Of a stretch of 34,671 nt of DNA, positions 1 through 8,520 are shown piece after piece. The notes below the pieces were generated by a model that made no database searches, was not told the origin of the DNA, and saw only the letters and a program-made list of their open reading frames with translations. The first letter of the stretch is position 1. Each line of letters starts with the position of its first letter. A program made the position numbers and the translations under genes. Where the stretch lies: positions 1-34,671 of the forward strand of contig CAMWOK010000002.1 of assembly GCA_947175845.1 (NCBI GenBank). Reading direction: 5' to 3'. Origin of the DNA: an uncultured Lachnospiraceae bacterium. Its GTDB lineage: Bacteria; Bacillota; Clostridia; Lachnospirales; Lachnospiraceae.

Positions 1-53
1 AAGCTTCATACCTGCCACCCCATCCCCTTCCAACGCTTTTCACACTGACTGTT

Positions 54-178
54 ATACTCACGACAGATGAAAGCTGCCGTGAGTATCGCGCCAGCCGCAG
101 CCGCGAAGCGGCATAGTTCCTTATGCGGCTGTGCGCATAACTTTATACTGCACGGTCAGCCTTTTCGACCGCCAGTAT
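54..178 (-). other. Cluster of four consecutive hairpins at and beyond the 3' end of the ABC flippase gene
   Basis: Bases 1-155 hold no gene that I can support. Four inverted repeats lie side by side. At 54-66/74-86 the arms pair at 12 of 13 positions around a 7-base loop. At 100-104/108-112 there is GCCGC with a GAA loop. At 121-127/134-140 there is TTATGCG paired with CGCATAA. At 145-157/167-178 there is ATACTG paired with CAGTAT plus CGGTC paired with GACCG; this last one overlaps the stop codon of the flippase gene. None is followed by a clear T-run on the minus strand, so they do not look like one standard intrinsic terminator. They may stabilise the mRNA 3' end or be a repetitive palindromic element. 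The hairpins are seen; the role is inference. Confidence 0.5.
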
Positions 179-1916
179 ATCTTTCCTGAATAATTTTCCC
201 ATCTCCCACACGGAAGACCATGTCACACTTTTCAATGGTCTGCAGCCTGTGCGCAATAATAACAAGTGTTTTCTTGCCGTGCAGGCGGTTGATGGACTCC
301 ATGATTGCCGCCTCCGTGTCATTGTCGAGCGCCGAGGTCGCCTCGTCGAGAATCAGCACCTCGGGGTCATTGTAGAGCGCCCGCGCGATGCCGATCCGCT
401 GGCGCTGTCCGCCGGAAAGCCTTATTCCGCGCTCGCCGATGCCGGTGTTCACCCCGTCTGGCAGTGTTCTGACAAACTGATCCAGCTGTGCTTCCTCCAA
501 TGCATGCCAGAGCTTCGCGTCGTCGATCTCCTCCTCGGGAACGCCAAATGCGACATTCTTCCGGATATCTGCATCCAGCAGAAAAATCATCTGTGGAATG
601 TATCCTACGTTGGCAAGCCACTCCCTGTAGCGATCCTGTATGTCCACATCATCTGCGAGCACCTTTCCACCCGACAGCTTCAAAAGTCCCAGCAGAATAT
701 CAATGATCGTTGTCTTCCCCGCACCGCTTGCACCCACGACCCCGATCGACCTGCCGATCGGAAAGGAGACCGACGCATGGTCAAAGATCAGCTTGTCCGA
801 ATTTGGATAGTGATACGTGATGTCTGACAGGGTCACTTCCCGCGTGACAGGCAGCTTTTCCTTTGCCACAACCGCGTAGGAGATGTCTGTGTGCTCCTCG
901 TCTGTCTCCTCGACAAGATTGTCGCTCACATTAAAGAAAAACGGTTCGTTGAACGCCATGCTGGTCAGCTGGTTGTTGATGCGGCTCGCCGCGGGCAAAA
1001 GCCGCATCGCCGCGATGCCAAACGCCGCAAACAGCGAGACCATCGCCGAGACATTGGCGCCGGACACAATCAGTGCCATGATATAGCCGAGCAGCCCCGC
1101 CATGCACACGGTCTCGATCAAAAGCTTCGGCGTGTTATTAAATAAGCTGAAACGCTCCATCGCCCGCACATAGCCCTGGCCAACCTTGCAGTACTCACCG
1201 ATAAAATACTGCTCGCGCCCCGCGACCTTGATCTCCTTAATCCCCTGGACAGTCTGCGAGATCCACGCGAACATGGATGCGCCGTAATCCTGGTTCTCCT
1301 TTCCAGTGCGGTTCATGATGGGTTTGATAATATTTTTGATGACAACAAGCGTCACGACGAGCAGGACCGCAATCACCACCGTCATGACCGGATCCTGAAA
1401 GGCGAGCGCAAACACCAGAAACACAGCGACAATCGCTTCCGAGGCAATCTGCAGCACAGACATGGTCAGCGCGTACATTCCGTTGACATCCGATGTAATA
1501 CTCCTCTGAATGACAGCTGTCTCTGCGTTGAGATAATACTCATACTCCCGCCGCACAAAACTCTTCATCAGGTCGGACGCCGTCTTAAACTGATTTGTAA
1601 ACACAAAGCGGTATAAGTTTCTCTGCAGAAAAAACTGAAATATATTTTTTGTAATGTAGAGAAAAATCAGGAACAAAATTGCCAGCACAGAAAACTGCAC
1701 TGTGCCCTGCAGGTGAAACATCCCGCATATCCTCTGATACGTCTCTCCCTGCTCTAGTGCAACCGGATCGAGAATCAGCTGGACCACCGCCATAACCATC
1801 ATCACCGCCCCGGTCTCAAGCCCTGCTGAGATGATCATCATCACAAACAGTCCCGCCATGGCCCCCTTTTGTTTTTTATCCATCAATATATTTATCTTCT
1901 TTAATATTTTCAGCAC
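156..1916 (-). CDS. ABC transporter, fused membrane and ATPase domains; probable lipid-linked oligosaccharide flippase (PglK/MsbA type)
   Basis: This is a half-transporter that probably flips lipid-linked sugar repeat units across the membrane. Hydrophobic segments fill about residues 20-320 (six-helix exporter domain). The ATPase domain follows: Walker A GASGAGKT near 395, ABC signature LSGGQ near 500, Walker B LILDE near 521, and a histidine switch in IIAHRLQT. All catalytic motifs are intact. The frame is open upstream to a GTG at 1973, but that start has no ribosome-binding site and would add an unlikely Cys-rich leader. The GTG at 1916 follows GAAGG and gives the usual VLKILKK-type beginning; an ATG at 1946 is the alternative. 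It is the last gene of the polysaccharide cluster and has its own promoter candidate. No Wzx flippase is seen in the window, which supports this role. The substrate is inferred from context. Confidence 0.85.
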   Translation of the reverse strand: MLKILKKINILMDKKQKGAMAGLFVMMIISAGLETGAVMMVMAVVQLILDPVALEQGETYQRICGMFHLQGTVQFSVLAILFLIFLYITKNIFQFFLQRNLYRFVFTNQFKTASDLMKSFVRREYEYYLNAETAVIQRSITSDVNGMYALTMSVLQIASEAIVAVFLVFALAFQDPVMTVVIAVLLVVTLVVIKNIIKPIMNRTGKENQDYGASMFAWISQTVQGIKEIKVAGREQYFIGEYCKVGQGYVRAMERFSLFNNTPKLLIETVCMAGLLGYIMALIVSGANVSAMVSLFAAFGIAAMRLLPAASRINNQLTSMAFNEPFFFNVSDNLVEETDEEHTDISYAVVAKEKLPVTREVTLSDITYHYPNSDKLIFDHASVSFPIGRSIGVVGASGAGKTTIIDILLGLLKLSGGKVLADDVDIQDRYREWLANVGYIPQMIFLLDADIRKNVAFGVPEEEIDDAKLWHALEEAQLDQFVRTLPDGVNTGIGERGIRLSGGQRQRIGIARALYNDPEVLILDEATSALDNDTEAAIMESINRLHGKKTLVIIAHRLQTIEKCDMVFRVGDGKIIQERYTGGRKG

Positions 1917-1995
1917 AAATCCTTCAACCTTTCTTATGCCTTCCATCCTCCCACACGGACAGGCTGATGTCACAAATTGGATCGTTTTCAGATAT

Positions 1996-2024
1996 AGTAT
2001 ATGTCATATTCGCAAGAAACACAA
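1996..2024 (-). promoter_or_regulatory. Sigma-A-like promoter in front of the ABC flippase gene
   Basis: On the minus strand TTGTGT (2024-2019) is followed after 17 bases by TATACT (2001-1996). Transcription would begin near 1988, 40 to 70 bases ahead of the candidate starts of the flippase. The gap between the upstream glycosyltransferase stop (2046) and the flippase is more A/T-rich than its surroundings. This suggests the flippase can be transcribed independently of the upstream genes. It is a match to consensus only. Confidence 0.45.
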
Positions 2025-2045
2025 GTCAATCAAACCTTCTCCCGT

Positions 2046-3170
2046 CTATTTGTCCGCGAGCGCAAGCCCCGCCTTTTTGTTATATGCGTGTTTCTCCGGA
2101 TCCTCGTAGGCGTCCCAGAAGGAGGCGCCCAGATTGAGCTTCTCGTCCACAAAGTCCATATTGTTCAGCGCCGTCGTGACGATGGAGACCGCCTTTCTGA
2201 TGTGAAGCCCCTCAAAAAAGTTCAGAACCTCCACCGGAAACCGGCCGCGCAGCACCACCGCGTCAGGGCAGAGCGCCTCGTAGTCGACCGCATCCCGCGG
2301 GTGCGGCTTGATCAGCACGCGGTATCCCGCGCAGTAGCGCGCGATCACGTCGAGACAGACCCTTTTGCGCGCCTCCACGTCGACCGGGTGCGGCTCCGTC
2401 AGAAAGCAGGCGAACTCCTCCCCCGCGCGCGCGGGTCTGAGCTGCCGCATCAGCTTGTCCGCATCCTCGATAAACGCCTGGATCATCAGCTTCTTCTGAT
2501 CCGGCGTCAGCGCCCGCTCCAGCGGCTTTCTCGGCTCCTCGACAAAGCGCGGGCAGTCGGTCGGCACAACGCTGCGATCGTTGATCTCCATGTCAATACA
2601 GTACTTTCCCCAGCCATTCATGATAAATATCAGATTGTGGCGCGAAAACCACGTCTTGAGCCTGAAATGTCCGTGGTTTGCGACATAGGCGTCATCGAGA
2701 TTCTTGAGGCAGTCTAACCCGTCCTCCACCGCGTGGTAGCGGATGTGCTTATAGTTGAGATAGTACCCGATCGGGTCGCTGTCGCAGAACACATAGACGT
2801 CCTCATACGCCGCAAAGTCAATCACGGACAGGTACGGAATCTCGCACCTTGCCAGCTTTTTGGTAAAAATCATGCGGTTTACCATATGCTTTAGCACACT
2901 GCTGTAATTTTTCCTGTACTTTGCAAGCTCCGGGAAAAAGTCCTCGCGCTTTTCATCCAGCGCAATGACCTGCGCAAATATTCCGGTTCCCATAAGCCGA
3001 TCCCCCAGCCGCTCAAAGTCGGTGGAGATGGAACTGAGCGCAATGTCCGCCTTTTGGTACTGTCCTGCCGGCGTCTGCCGCACCAGCTTCATCTCCTTTA
3101 AGATCGCAACATACACATGATAAAACGTGTGGCAGACATATATCCTGTTCTTTGTCTTCCCTTTTTTCAT
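2046..3170 (-). CDS. GT52 / bacterial sialyltransferase-like glycosyltransferase
   Basis: The 374-residue protein begins with a hydrophobic strand ending in CHTFYHVY, as in GT52 and polysialyltransferase-like enzymes. It has the two motifs shared by bacterial sialyltransferase families: an acidic-acidic-Gly motif (E149-D150-G151) and an HP motif in IKPHPR (H290-P291), followed by a Ser/Thr patch near 329-333. It probably adds a sugar, possibly a nonulosonic acid, to the lipid-linked repeat unit at the inner membrane face. No neuA/neuB/neuC-type genes are in the window, so the donor is unknown. The AAGGAG ribosome-binding site lies over the end of the preceding GT4 gene, eight bases away, so the two are probably co-translated. 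Family membership is a motif-based call; acceptor and donor are not predictable. Confidence 0.65.
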   Translation of the reverse strand: MKKGKTKNRIYVCHTFYHVYVAILKEMKLVRQTPAGQYQKADIALSSISTDFERLGDRLMGTGIFAQVIALDEKREDFFPELAKYRKNYSSVLKHMVNRMIFTKKLARCEIPYLSVIDFAAYEDVYVFCDSDPIGYYLNYKHIRYHAVEDGLDCLKNLDDAYVANHGHFRLKTWFSRHNLIFIMNGWGKYCIDMEINDRSVVPTDCPRFVEEPRKPLERALTPDQKKLMIQAFIEDADKLMRQLRPARAGEEFACFLTEPHPVDVEARKRVCLDVIARYCAGYRVLIKPHPRDAVDYEALCPDAVVLRGRFPVEVLNFFEGLHIRKAVSIVTTALNNMDFVDEKLNLGASFWDAYEDPEKHAYNKKAGLALADK

Positions 3171-3178
3171 TCCACATT

Positions 3179-4381
3179 CTACTCCTTATGCCCCCGCCTC
3201 GTGTACGCGTACCCCGCCCGCGGCGCGATCAGCGGCGCGGGGCTCAGGGGGCCTTCCCGCTCCGGCTGCACACACTTGCGCGTCAGTCCCTCGCAGAACC
3301 GGTACAGCCGGTCCGCCGCAGTCTCGGGATTCCACAGGAAAGCCATCGTCTGGTAGGCATTTCTTCCAAGCCTGCCGCGCAATGCCGCGTCTTCGCACAG
3401 CAGTAACACCTGTTCTTTAAACTGCCTGAAACAGCCTGTCCTGTACACAAGCCCGTTCTCCCCATGCCGCATCAGAACCGGAACCGCGCCGATGCCGCTC
3501 CCCGCCACGACCGCGCACGCGCTGTTCATGGACTCGTTCAGAACTGCTCCCCAGCCCTCGAGATAGTTGCTGGTAAACAGAAAAATGTCCGATTCCTCCA
3601 TAAACCCGCGCACATTCTGCGGGGGCTGGAACCCGTGAAAGGTGACTCTGTGCTCCAGACGCCACCTCTCCACCATCCGCCTGAGCGGTTGCTCCATCTC
3701 TCCGCCGCCCACCATATCCAGGTGAAACGATATCTGCCACTGCTCGAGGTACTTTGCCGCCCGGACTGCATATTCCGGGTGCTTCAGCTTCAGAAAACGC
3801 CCCGCCCACAGGAGGCGCACCTCGGGCTTTCCACTCTGGTCAAAGTGCTTTTTCCGGAAAAACAGCGCGTCGAGATCGTAGCGTCTGACCTCCGGAAAAT
3901 ATCCCCAGACATACTTCTTGTCCGGGTACGCGTGTACGATATTGAAATCAGACGCGACGTAAGCCCCGTGGCAGAGCAGATACACCGGCGCGTTTGCATA
4001 CTGCGTGTGATCCTCGTACTTTTTCTTTCTGCCGCGCGGGGAGATGGACTTCCACTGCCCCTCGCGGTAGAGGCGCTCACTCGCGCGGATCACAATTTTT
4101 CCGGCGTCCAGCCGCGGCTTGATATAGCGCTCGTCCTCCACCCCGCCAAACACGACCACATCGCTGTCCAGAATCAGCCGCGCGCACTGCTCTTGCTCCT
4201 CATAGTAAAGTTTGAGATAGGGGAGGGAGCCAACCGCGCTCCCCCACCCCATCCGGATCCTCTCCTCCTCCATCTGACAGACCTGCACAAAGGCAAAATC
4301 CGCGCCAATCCTCTGGTACAGCGCATCTGCCAGCGGTATCTGGTGGTGGTTGATATAGTTAGATACAATGGTTAATTTCAT
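3179..4381 (-). CDS. Glycosyltransferase family 4 (GT-B fold)
   Basis: This is a 400-residue retaining glycosyltransferase. The N-terminus reads MKLTIVSNYINHHQIPLA, a typical GT4 beginning with an acceptor-site histidine pair. The C-terminal half has RLLWAGRFLKLKHPEY (start of the donor domain) and the segment FTSNYLEGWGAVLNESMNS, which carries the E-x7-E donor-binding motif. The frame is open for another 33 codons upstream, but that stretch is Arg/Thr-rich and overlaps the previous gene, so ATG 4381 is preferred. An AGGAGG lies 16 bases upstream of it, farther than usual. The start overlaps the 3' end of the preceding GT4 gene by 23 bases, which suggests translational coupling. It acts in repeat-unit assembly; the sugar is unknown. 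Confidence 0.8.
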   Translation of the reverse strand: MKLTIVSNYINHHQIPLADALYQRIGADFAFVQVCQMEEERIRMGWGSAVGSLPYLKLYYEEQEQCARLILDSDVVVFGGVEDERYIKPRLDAGKIVIRASERLYREGQWKSISPRGRKKKYEDHTQYANAPVYLLCHGAYVASDFNIVHAYPDKKYVWGYFPEVRRYDLDALFFRKKHFDQSGKPEVRLLWAGRFLKLKHPEYAVRAAKYLEQWQISFHLDMVGGGEMEQPLRRMVERWRLEHRVTFHGFQPPQNVRGFMEESDIFLFTSNYLEGWGAVLNESMNSACAVVAGSGIGAVPVLMRHGENGLVYRTGCFRQFKEQVLLLCEDAALRGRLGRNAYQTMAFLWNPETAADRLYRFCEGLTRKCVQPEREGPLSPAPLIAPRAGYAYTRRGHKE

Positions 4382-5660
4382 GGTAAATATCCAAAAGCCT
4401 CCTGTAGTTCGTGTCCGGGTCGTGTGTCCGGAGCGCGTGTGCCCGCGCGTTGGAGGACAGCGACATGGCAAGTTTGTCATCCTCGAAGATGCGCAGTATG
4501 GAGTCCTTCAGCCGCTTTGGCCTGTCCTTGGGATAGAGGAATCCATCCTTCCCGTCATTGACCAGATTGTGCACGCCGCCCACGTCCGCGGACACCACCG
4601 GAACCCCCAGCAGCATCGCCTCACCGACAGAGTTGGGCGAATTTTCGATAGCGGAAGGGCACAAAAACACATGTGATTTTAAGTAGCGCGCGCACATTTT
4701 GTCCGCCTGCAGCCGGCCGACAAACCGCACATGGTCCTGCAGCCGGCTTTGCCTGATCTGATTGAGCAAAAACTTTCCATATCCAGACAGTTTGATCTTA
4801 TCCTTGAGGCTGTCGTGCGCCGTGATGACATCCCCCGCCACATAGACGACCGTGTCCTCAAACTCCTCGAGGATCTCCGGCAGGATATCGAGCACATAGT
4901 GCAGTCCCTTGATCGGATAATTTCCCTGGCTCAGAAACAGGGAATACCGCTCAATCTGGTCTATCTTCCACGCGTCATTGTAGAAATCTGTCCGCAGCGT
5001 CTCGTTCATAAAATGATACTTTGCACCCGGCGCATAGATCCTGGTCATCTCCCGGTCAAAATCTGTCCGCCCGGTGACATGCCCGACCATGGACAGCGCC
5101 TCTTTCTCATACGCGCCGCGCTTTTCAAACTTTGCCTGCTGGTCAAACAGTCCGTCCTTTTTCAGAATGTCGCGGAACGTCTTTTTCTTCTGCACCGAGT
5201 AGGGCAAATCTGCCATGTACACCTCCGCGATGGCGCTGCACAGCCCCTGTATGCCGATCAGCGTCCGCTGCGGGTGCCCGAACGCCTTCACGCAGGCGAG
5301 CGTATGCGGATACTCTGTCCCGAATATGTGAATCAGATCCGGCTCAAAATCCCGGATCACCGCGCTGAGGCTCTCCTCCACAGCGGCGTCGTAGTTCTCG
5401 GGATGAACCGTGTCCTCCCGAAAGATATAGTAGTCGATCCCCTGCGCCTTGTCCTTGACAAACAGCGCGTTATCCCCCTTGACAAACATCCGGCTCTCCG
5501 ACTCCGGGAAGCAGACTGCAAGCGTGATGTCGTTCTGCTCCTGGTTTGCCATCAGTTTGCTGGCAAGGCCGGACAGCCATCCCTCCTTAATCACAATCTT
5601 CTGCCCCAGACTCTTTGCGATAAACGGGAGCATGATATTACACAGCCACAGAACCCTCAT
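4359..5660 (-). CDS. Glycosyltransferase family 4 (GT-B fold)
   Basis: This 433-residue protein begins MRVLWLCNIMLP, typical of GT4 enzymes. The central part has YVAGDVITAHDSLKD and HVRFVGRL. The C-terminal donor-site region reads FLCPSAIENSPNSVGEAMLL, containing the E-x7-E motif, and is followed by GVPVVSADVGGVHNLV. All features of a working enzyme are there. ATG 5660 is chosen because GGAGGGG stands six bases upstream; the ten extra codons to 5690 have no ribosome-binding site. The gene overlaps the next GT4 gene by 23 bases. It is placed in the assembly line of the polysaccharide repeat unit; acceptor and sugar cannot be read from the sequence. Confidence 0.82.
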   Translation of the reverse strand: MRVLWLCNIMLPFIAKSLGQKIVIKEGWLSGLASKLMANQEQNDITLAVCFPESESRMFVKGDNALFVKDKAQGIDYYIFREDTVHPENYDAAVEESLSAVIRDFEPDLIHIFGTEYPHTLACVKAFGHPQRTLIGIQGLCSAIAEVYMADLPYSVQKKKTFRDILKKDGLFDQQAKFEKRGAYEKEALSMVGHVTGRTDFDREMTRIYAPGAKYHFMNETLRTDFYNDAWKIDQIERYSLFLSQGNYPIKGLHYVLDILPEILEEFEDTVVYVAGDVITAHDSLKDKIKLSGYGKFLLNQIRQSRLQDHVRFVGRLQADKMCARYLKSHVFLCPSAIENSPNSVGEAMLLGVPVVSADVGGVHNLVNDGKDGFLYPKDRPKRLKDSILRIFEDDKLAMSLSSNARAHALRTHDPDTNYRRLLDIYHEINHCI

Positions 5661-5691
5661 AGAAATCCCCTCCATACTATCCAGAACCACT

Positions 5692-6522
5692 TCACCTCTT
5701 ACCCTTCACCCTGTACACAGCAGCCTTGACGCGGTTGTAAACCACCGACAGCCTTTTGTCCTGCGCGACGGCACTCCGAAGCGGCGCCAGCGTCAGCAGC
5801 ATGACCAGCCGGTACCAGTACGCCCTGCCTCTGCCCATATAGTGCACTGTGATCGCGCGGTGCTGCCGCTTTGAGCGTTTTCGGTTCTCCTTTGTCTCCG
5901 AGTACCCGCCGCCCTCGTACGCTGCGACCACGACAGGCGCATAGGTGATGACCGCCTTTTGCTCATAGTAACACCACAGAAAATGCTCGTAATCCGCCCT
6001 TACATTATATGCGGGGCGGTATCCTCTCGCCTCAAACAACGCCCTGTGATAGAAACAGGTCTGATGGCAGGGCACATTTCTGTAACAGGTGAAATCGTTT
6101 ATCACCGGCGCGGAATAAACCACGGTATCCAGCGCTTTGTGATACAGGTTTCCATAAATAATATCTGTTTTTTTACCTGCCTGCCTGCGCCGGACTATCA
6201 CATCTGTTATCCGATCCAGAACCGTGTCCTCATAGAAGCTGTCCCCAGCGTTGAGAAACAGCAGATAATCTCCCTGCGCCAAGCGCACTGCCTGGTTCAT
6301 GGCGTCATAGATACCGTTATCTCCCTGCACAGACACCCGGATTCTCTCATTCTGACAGCGCGCACCCAGCGCATTTAAAGATCCGTCCGACGATCCGCCG
6401 TCCTTGATCACCACCTCAAAATTCGCATAGCGCTGCGCCAGGATACTGTCCACTGTCTCACACAGTCTCTGCCCCGCATTGAGGCAGACGACGATAATGC
6501 TGTACCGCACATCCTGTTCCAT
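5692..6522 (-). CDS. Glycosyltransferase family 2 (GT-A fold)
   Basis: This is a 276-residue inverting glycosyltransferase. It starts with YSIIVVCLNAG, then VVIKDGGSSDGS (first acidic motif) and YLLFLNAGDSFYED (a loose form of the DxD metal-binding motif). The arrangement matches WcaA/WfgS-like GT2 enzymes that use a single sugar. ATG 6522 is chosen because GGGAGGTGG precedes it; twelve further upstream codons are open but less likely. The C-terminus is basic (VKAAVYRVKGKR) and may sit at the membrane. It lies 38 bases after the EpsG-type gene and 31 bases before the GT4 gene, inside the same transcription unit. The sugar is unknown. Confidence 0.8.
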   Translation of the reverse strand: MEQDVRYSIIVVCLNAGQRLCETVDSILAQRYANFEVVIKDGGSSDGSLNALGARCQNERIRVSVQGDNGIYDAMNQAVRLAQGDYLLFLNAGDSFYEDTVLDRITDVIVRRRQAGKKTDIIYGNLYHKALDTVVYSAPVINDFTCYRNVPCHQTCFYHRALFEARGYRPAYNVRADYEHFLWCYYEQKAVITYAPVVVAAYEGGGYSETKENRKRSKRQHRAITVHYMGRGRAYWYRLVMLLTLAPLRSAVAQDKRLSVVYNRVKAAVYRVKGKR

Positions 6523-6560
6523 GCTTCCAAACCACCTCCCCGCATCTGAACTCGGCATAT

Positions 6561-7721
6561 TTATTTGTACGTGTAGCGCTGCGTGTCAAAGAGCCAGCTG
6601 CGATAGGGCAGAAGCCGCACGCCCTCCTGGTGCGCCTGCAGCAGAAACACACAAAAGTATATCAGGCACACCACAGCGATCAGCGCAGCGGCCTGCCTGC
6701 GCCTCTTCTCCCCCTCGATATGACACACAAGCAGCGGTATCATAAACAGCTGCGACACGCTGAAATAGTAGGAAATGCGCGTCACGACCGGCAGAAAGGA
6801 AAAAAAGGTGCCGGTCACGAGCGCCAGCAGATGCAGCTGCGCGTAGAACCGAAGTTCGCGATACCAGCTGTGCTTTTCCGACAAATCCCGGGCAGAAGTC
6901 CCGCCGTGTGCACGGACAAACCACACATATAAGCCCAGAACCATCCCGGTGCGCAGCACGCTCCCCCAGGAGCCTCCCCCTTCCAGATACACCGTATCTC
7001 TGTAGGATGGGTACAGCATCAGCGCAAGTTTCAGTATCAGTCCCCTGCCCAGAAAGCAGACGGCGCTCACCGCAAGCCCTGCCGCAAGCTGCCATCTGCT
7101 CCAGGCAAACGTCGCTATCCAGTACACCGGCAGCACCAGCAGCACCGACTTGTGAAACAGCGCCGCTGTGAGAATCCAGAACACAAATTTCAGATAATCC
7201 TTTTCCAGCACATACTTCATCGAAAACAGTGCCACAGAGAGCGCCAGATAATACCGGACCGTATTGAAGGTCTGAAAATACAGCCCCAGCGTCATAAACA
7301 GAAAAAAAGACTGCGCAAAGCGCACACTCTGCCGCGCGAACGCCTGAAAGAAAAACAGCAGAGTCGCAAAGGCAAACGCCGCAAACACCAGCTCATAGCA
7401 CTCGCCGCCCGCAATCCCGTACAGCAGCCGCACCGTCCAGTTAAACCCCACTTCCGTCACGACATACCCGCCCACATAGGCCTCATGGGCAGTCTCTGTG
7501 TACTGCCTGTAGTCGTTGCCGACGTCAAAGCGAAGCGCCATCAGCGCAAAGAGAATCGTAAAGATCCCCGCGATCAGCAGTCTGTTTCGAAAGCTCTTTT
7601 TTGTCCTGCGCCCGCACACCCACCGCGCCTCGCCCGGCTCATAAGGCTGTACGCCATACGCCATGGCACAGGTTCCTGCGGCGGTCAGAAAATAAAGCAA
7701 GATAGAACCCAGTCTCGTCAT
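6561..7721 (-). CDS. epsG: EpsG-family membrane protein, probable polysaccharide polymerase (Wzy-like)
   Basis: The 386-residue protein has about ten hydrophobic segments separated by short basic loops. The segment ALRFDVGNDYRQYTET, soon after the second membrane helix, is the hallmark of EpsG proteins, which fill the role of Wzy polymerase in Firmicutes exopolysaccharide clusters. It probably joins repeat units outside the membrane. The frame is open upstream to 8120, but that part overlaps the preceding GT2 gene and is not hydrophobic. The real start is ATG 7721, which forms an ATGA overlap with the stop of that GT2, so translation is coupled. This is the only polymerase candidate in the window. 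The gene symbol is given by family, not by proven function. Confidence 0.8.
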   Translation of the reverse strand: MTRLGSILLYFLTAAGTCAMAYGVQPYEPGEARWVCGRRTKKSFRNRLLIAGIFTILFALMALRFDVGNDYRQYTETAHEAYVGGYVVTEVGFNWTVRLLYGIAGGECYELVFAAFAFATLLFFFQAFARQSVRFAQSFFLFMTLGLYFQTFNTVRYYLALSVALFSMKYVLEKDYLKFVFWILTAALFHKSVLLVLPVYWIATFAWSRWQLAAGLAVSAVCFLGRGLILKLALMLYPSYRDTVYLEGGGSWGSVLRTGMVLGLYVWFVRAHGGTSARDLSEKHSWYRELRFYAQLHLLALVTGTFFSFLPVVTRISYYFSVSQLFMIPLLVCHIEGEKRRRQAAALIAVVCLIYFCVFLLQAHQEGVRLLPYRSWLFDTQRYTYK

Positions 7722-8500
7722 AACCCTTCTACCGATTTTATTCCCTTCCGCATCAGGGCAAGGGCATTTTTTCTGGGAATCTCGGTGCACATCACGCTGC
7801 CGTGCGCCATGATGAAGCGCACCGCCATCAGATACGCCAGCCCCCCGTACAGGAAGTGGTACAACACCCCCCTGTCGAGAAAGAACTTGTCCGTGTACCC
7901 ATGAAACCACGTGGATTCCCGCTCCTGTTCCGCGCCAATCTCGACAGGCACCGCATAGACCACCAGCCCATATTTCAGACAGTCTTTCAGAAACAGGCTG
8001 TCCTCCCCGTTGCTGTACTTTGCCCCGCCCCCAAACAGGAGCGAGAATGTGATATGCGCCGCGTGGAGCTTCTCGCGCCGCGCCGCAAAGGAGTAAGTCG
8101 GATAGCGCCCGGCATTCCATATGTGGACCCTGTGGTACGCCTTCGTATAGTACGTGGCCCGCGCCTCACCCACGCGGACGTTAAACAGCAGCAGATCCGC
8201 CTCGGGGTGTGCCTCAAACGCGTCGAGCACGCGTTTCTCGTATCCTTTGTCGTACACGACATCCTCGTCCGAAAACAGCACAATGTCCCCCTCCGCGCGC
8301 AGCAGCGCGTTGTTCCTGCTCAGGCCAACCCCCTTTTCCTGAAACGCATAGCACTGTATCCGCCTGCCGGCGTGTGTGTATTCCTCATATCCGAAGTGAT
8401 CTGTCTGATTGATGATAATCGCGTCGCTCTCGATGTGCATACGCTCTGCCATCGTCGACACATCCTGCTTCACCGCCGACACCAATACCTGTAACTTCAC
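7718..8500 (-). CDS. Glycosyltransferase family 2 (GT-A fold)
   Basis: This is a GT2 enzyme of about 260 residues. It begins KLQVLVSAVKQ, continues with KGVGLSRNNALLRAEGDIVL and the acidic motif FSDEDV, and has a late NGEDSLFLKDCL segment resembling the catalytic ED motif. The start is uncertain. GTG 8500 gives the canonical beginning and has GAGGAAGG 14 bases upstream; GTG 8524 would overlap the stop of the Wzz-like gene as GTGA and add eight residues. The 3' end overlaps the EpsG-type gene by four bases. It adds one sugar of the repeat unit; which one is not known. Confidence 0.78.
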   Translation of the reverse strand: MKLQVLVSAVKQDVSTMAERMHIESDAIIINQTDHFGYEEYTHAGRRIQCYAFQEKGVGLSRNNALLRAEGDIVLFSDEDVVYDKGYEKRVLDAFEAHPEADLLLFNVRVGEARATYYTKAYHRVHIWNAGRYPTYSFAARREKLHAAHITFSLLFGGGAKYSNGEDSLFLKDCLKYGLVVYAVPVEIGAEQERESTWFHGYTDKFFLDRGVLYHFLYGGLAYLMAVRFIMAHGSVMCTEIPRKNALALMRKGIKSVEGL

Positions 8501-8520
8501 CCTGCCTGTCACATCCTTCC

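Noticed and set aside
1-6. AAGCTT at the very first base of the window as a cloning junction
   Set aside because: A single HindIII site at the edge can be chance, and nothing else suggests vector or a junction.
7722-8120. Long N-terminal extension of the EpsG-type frame
   Set aside because: It overlaps a clear GT2 gene in another frame, and the hydrophobic protein starts at ATG 7721 with an ATGA overlap.
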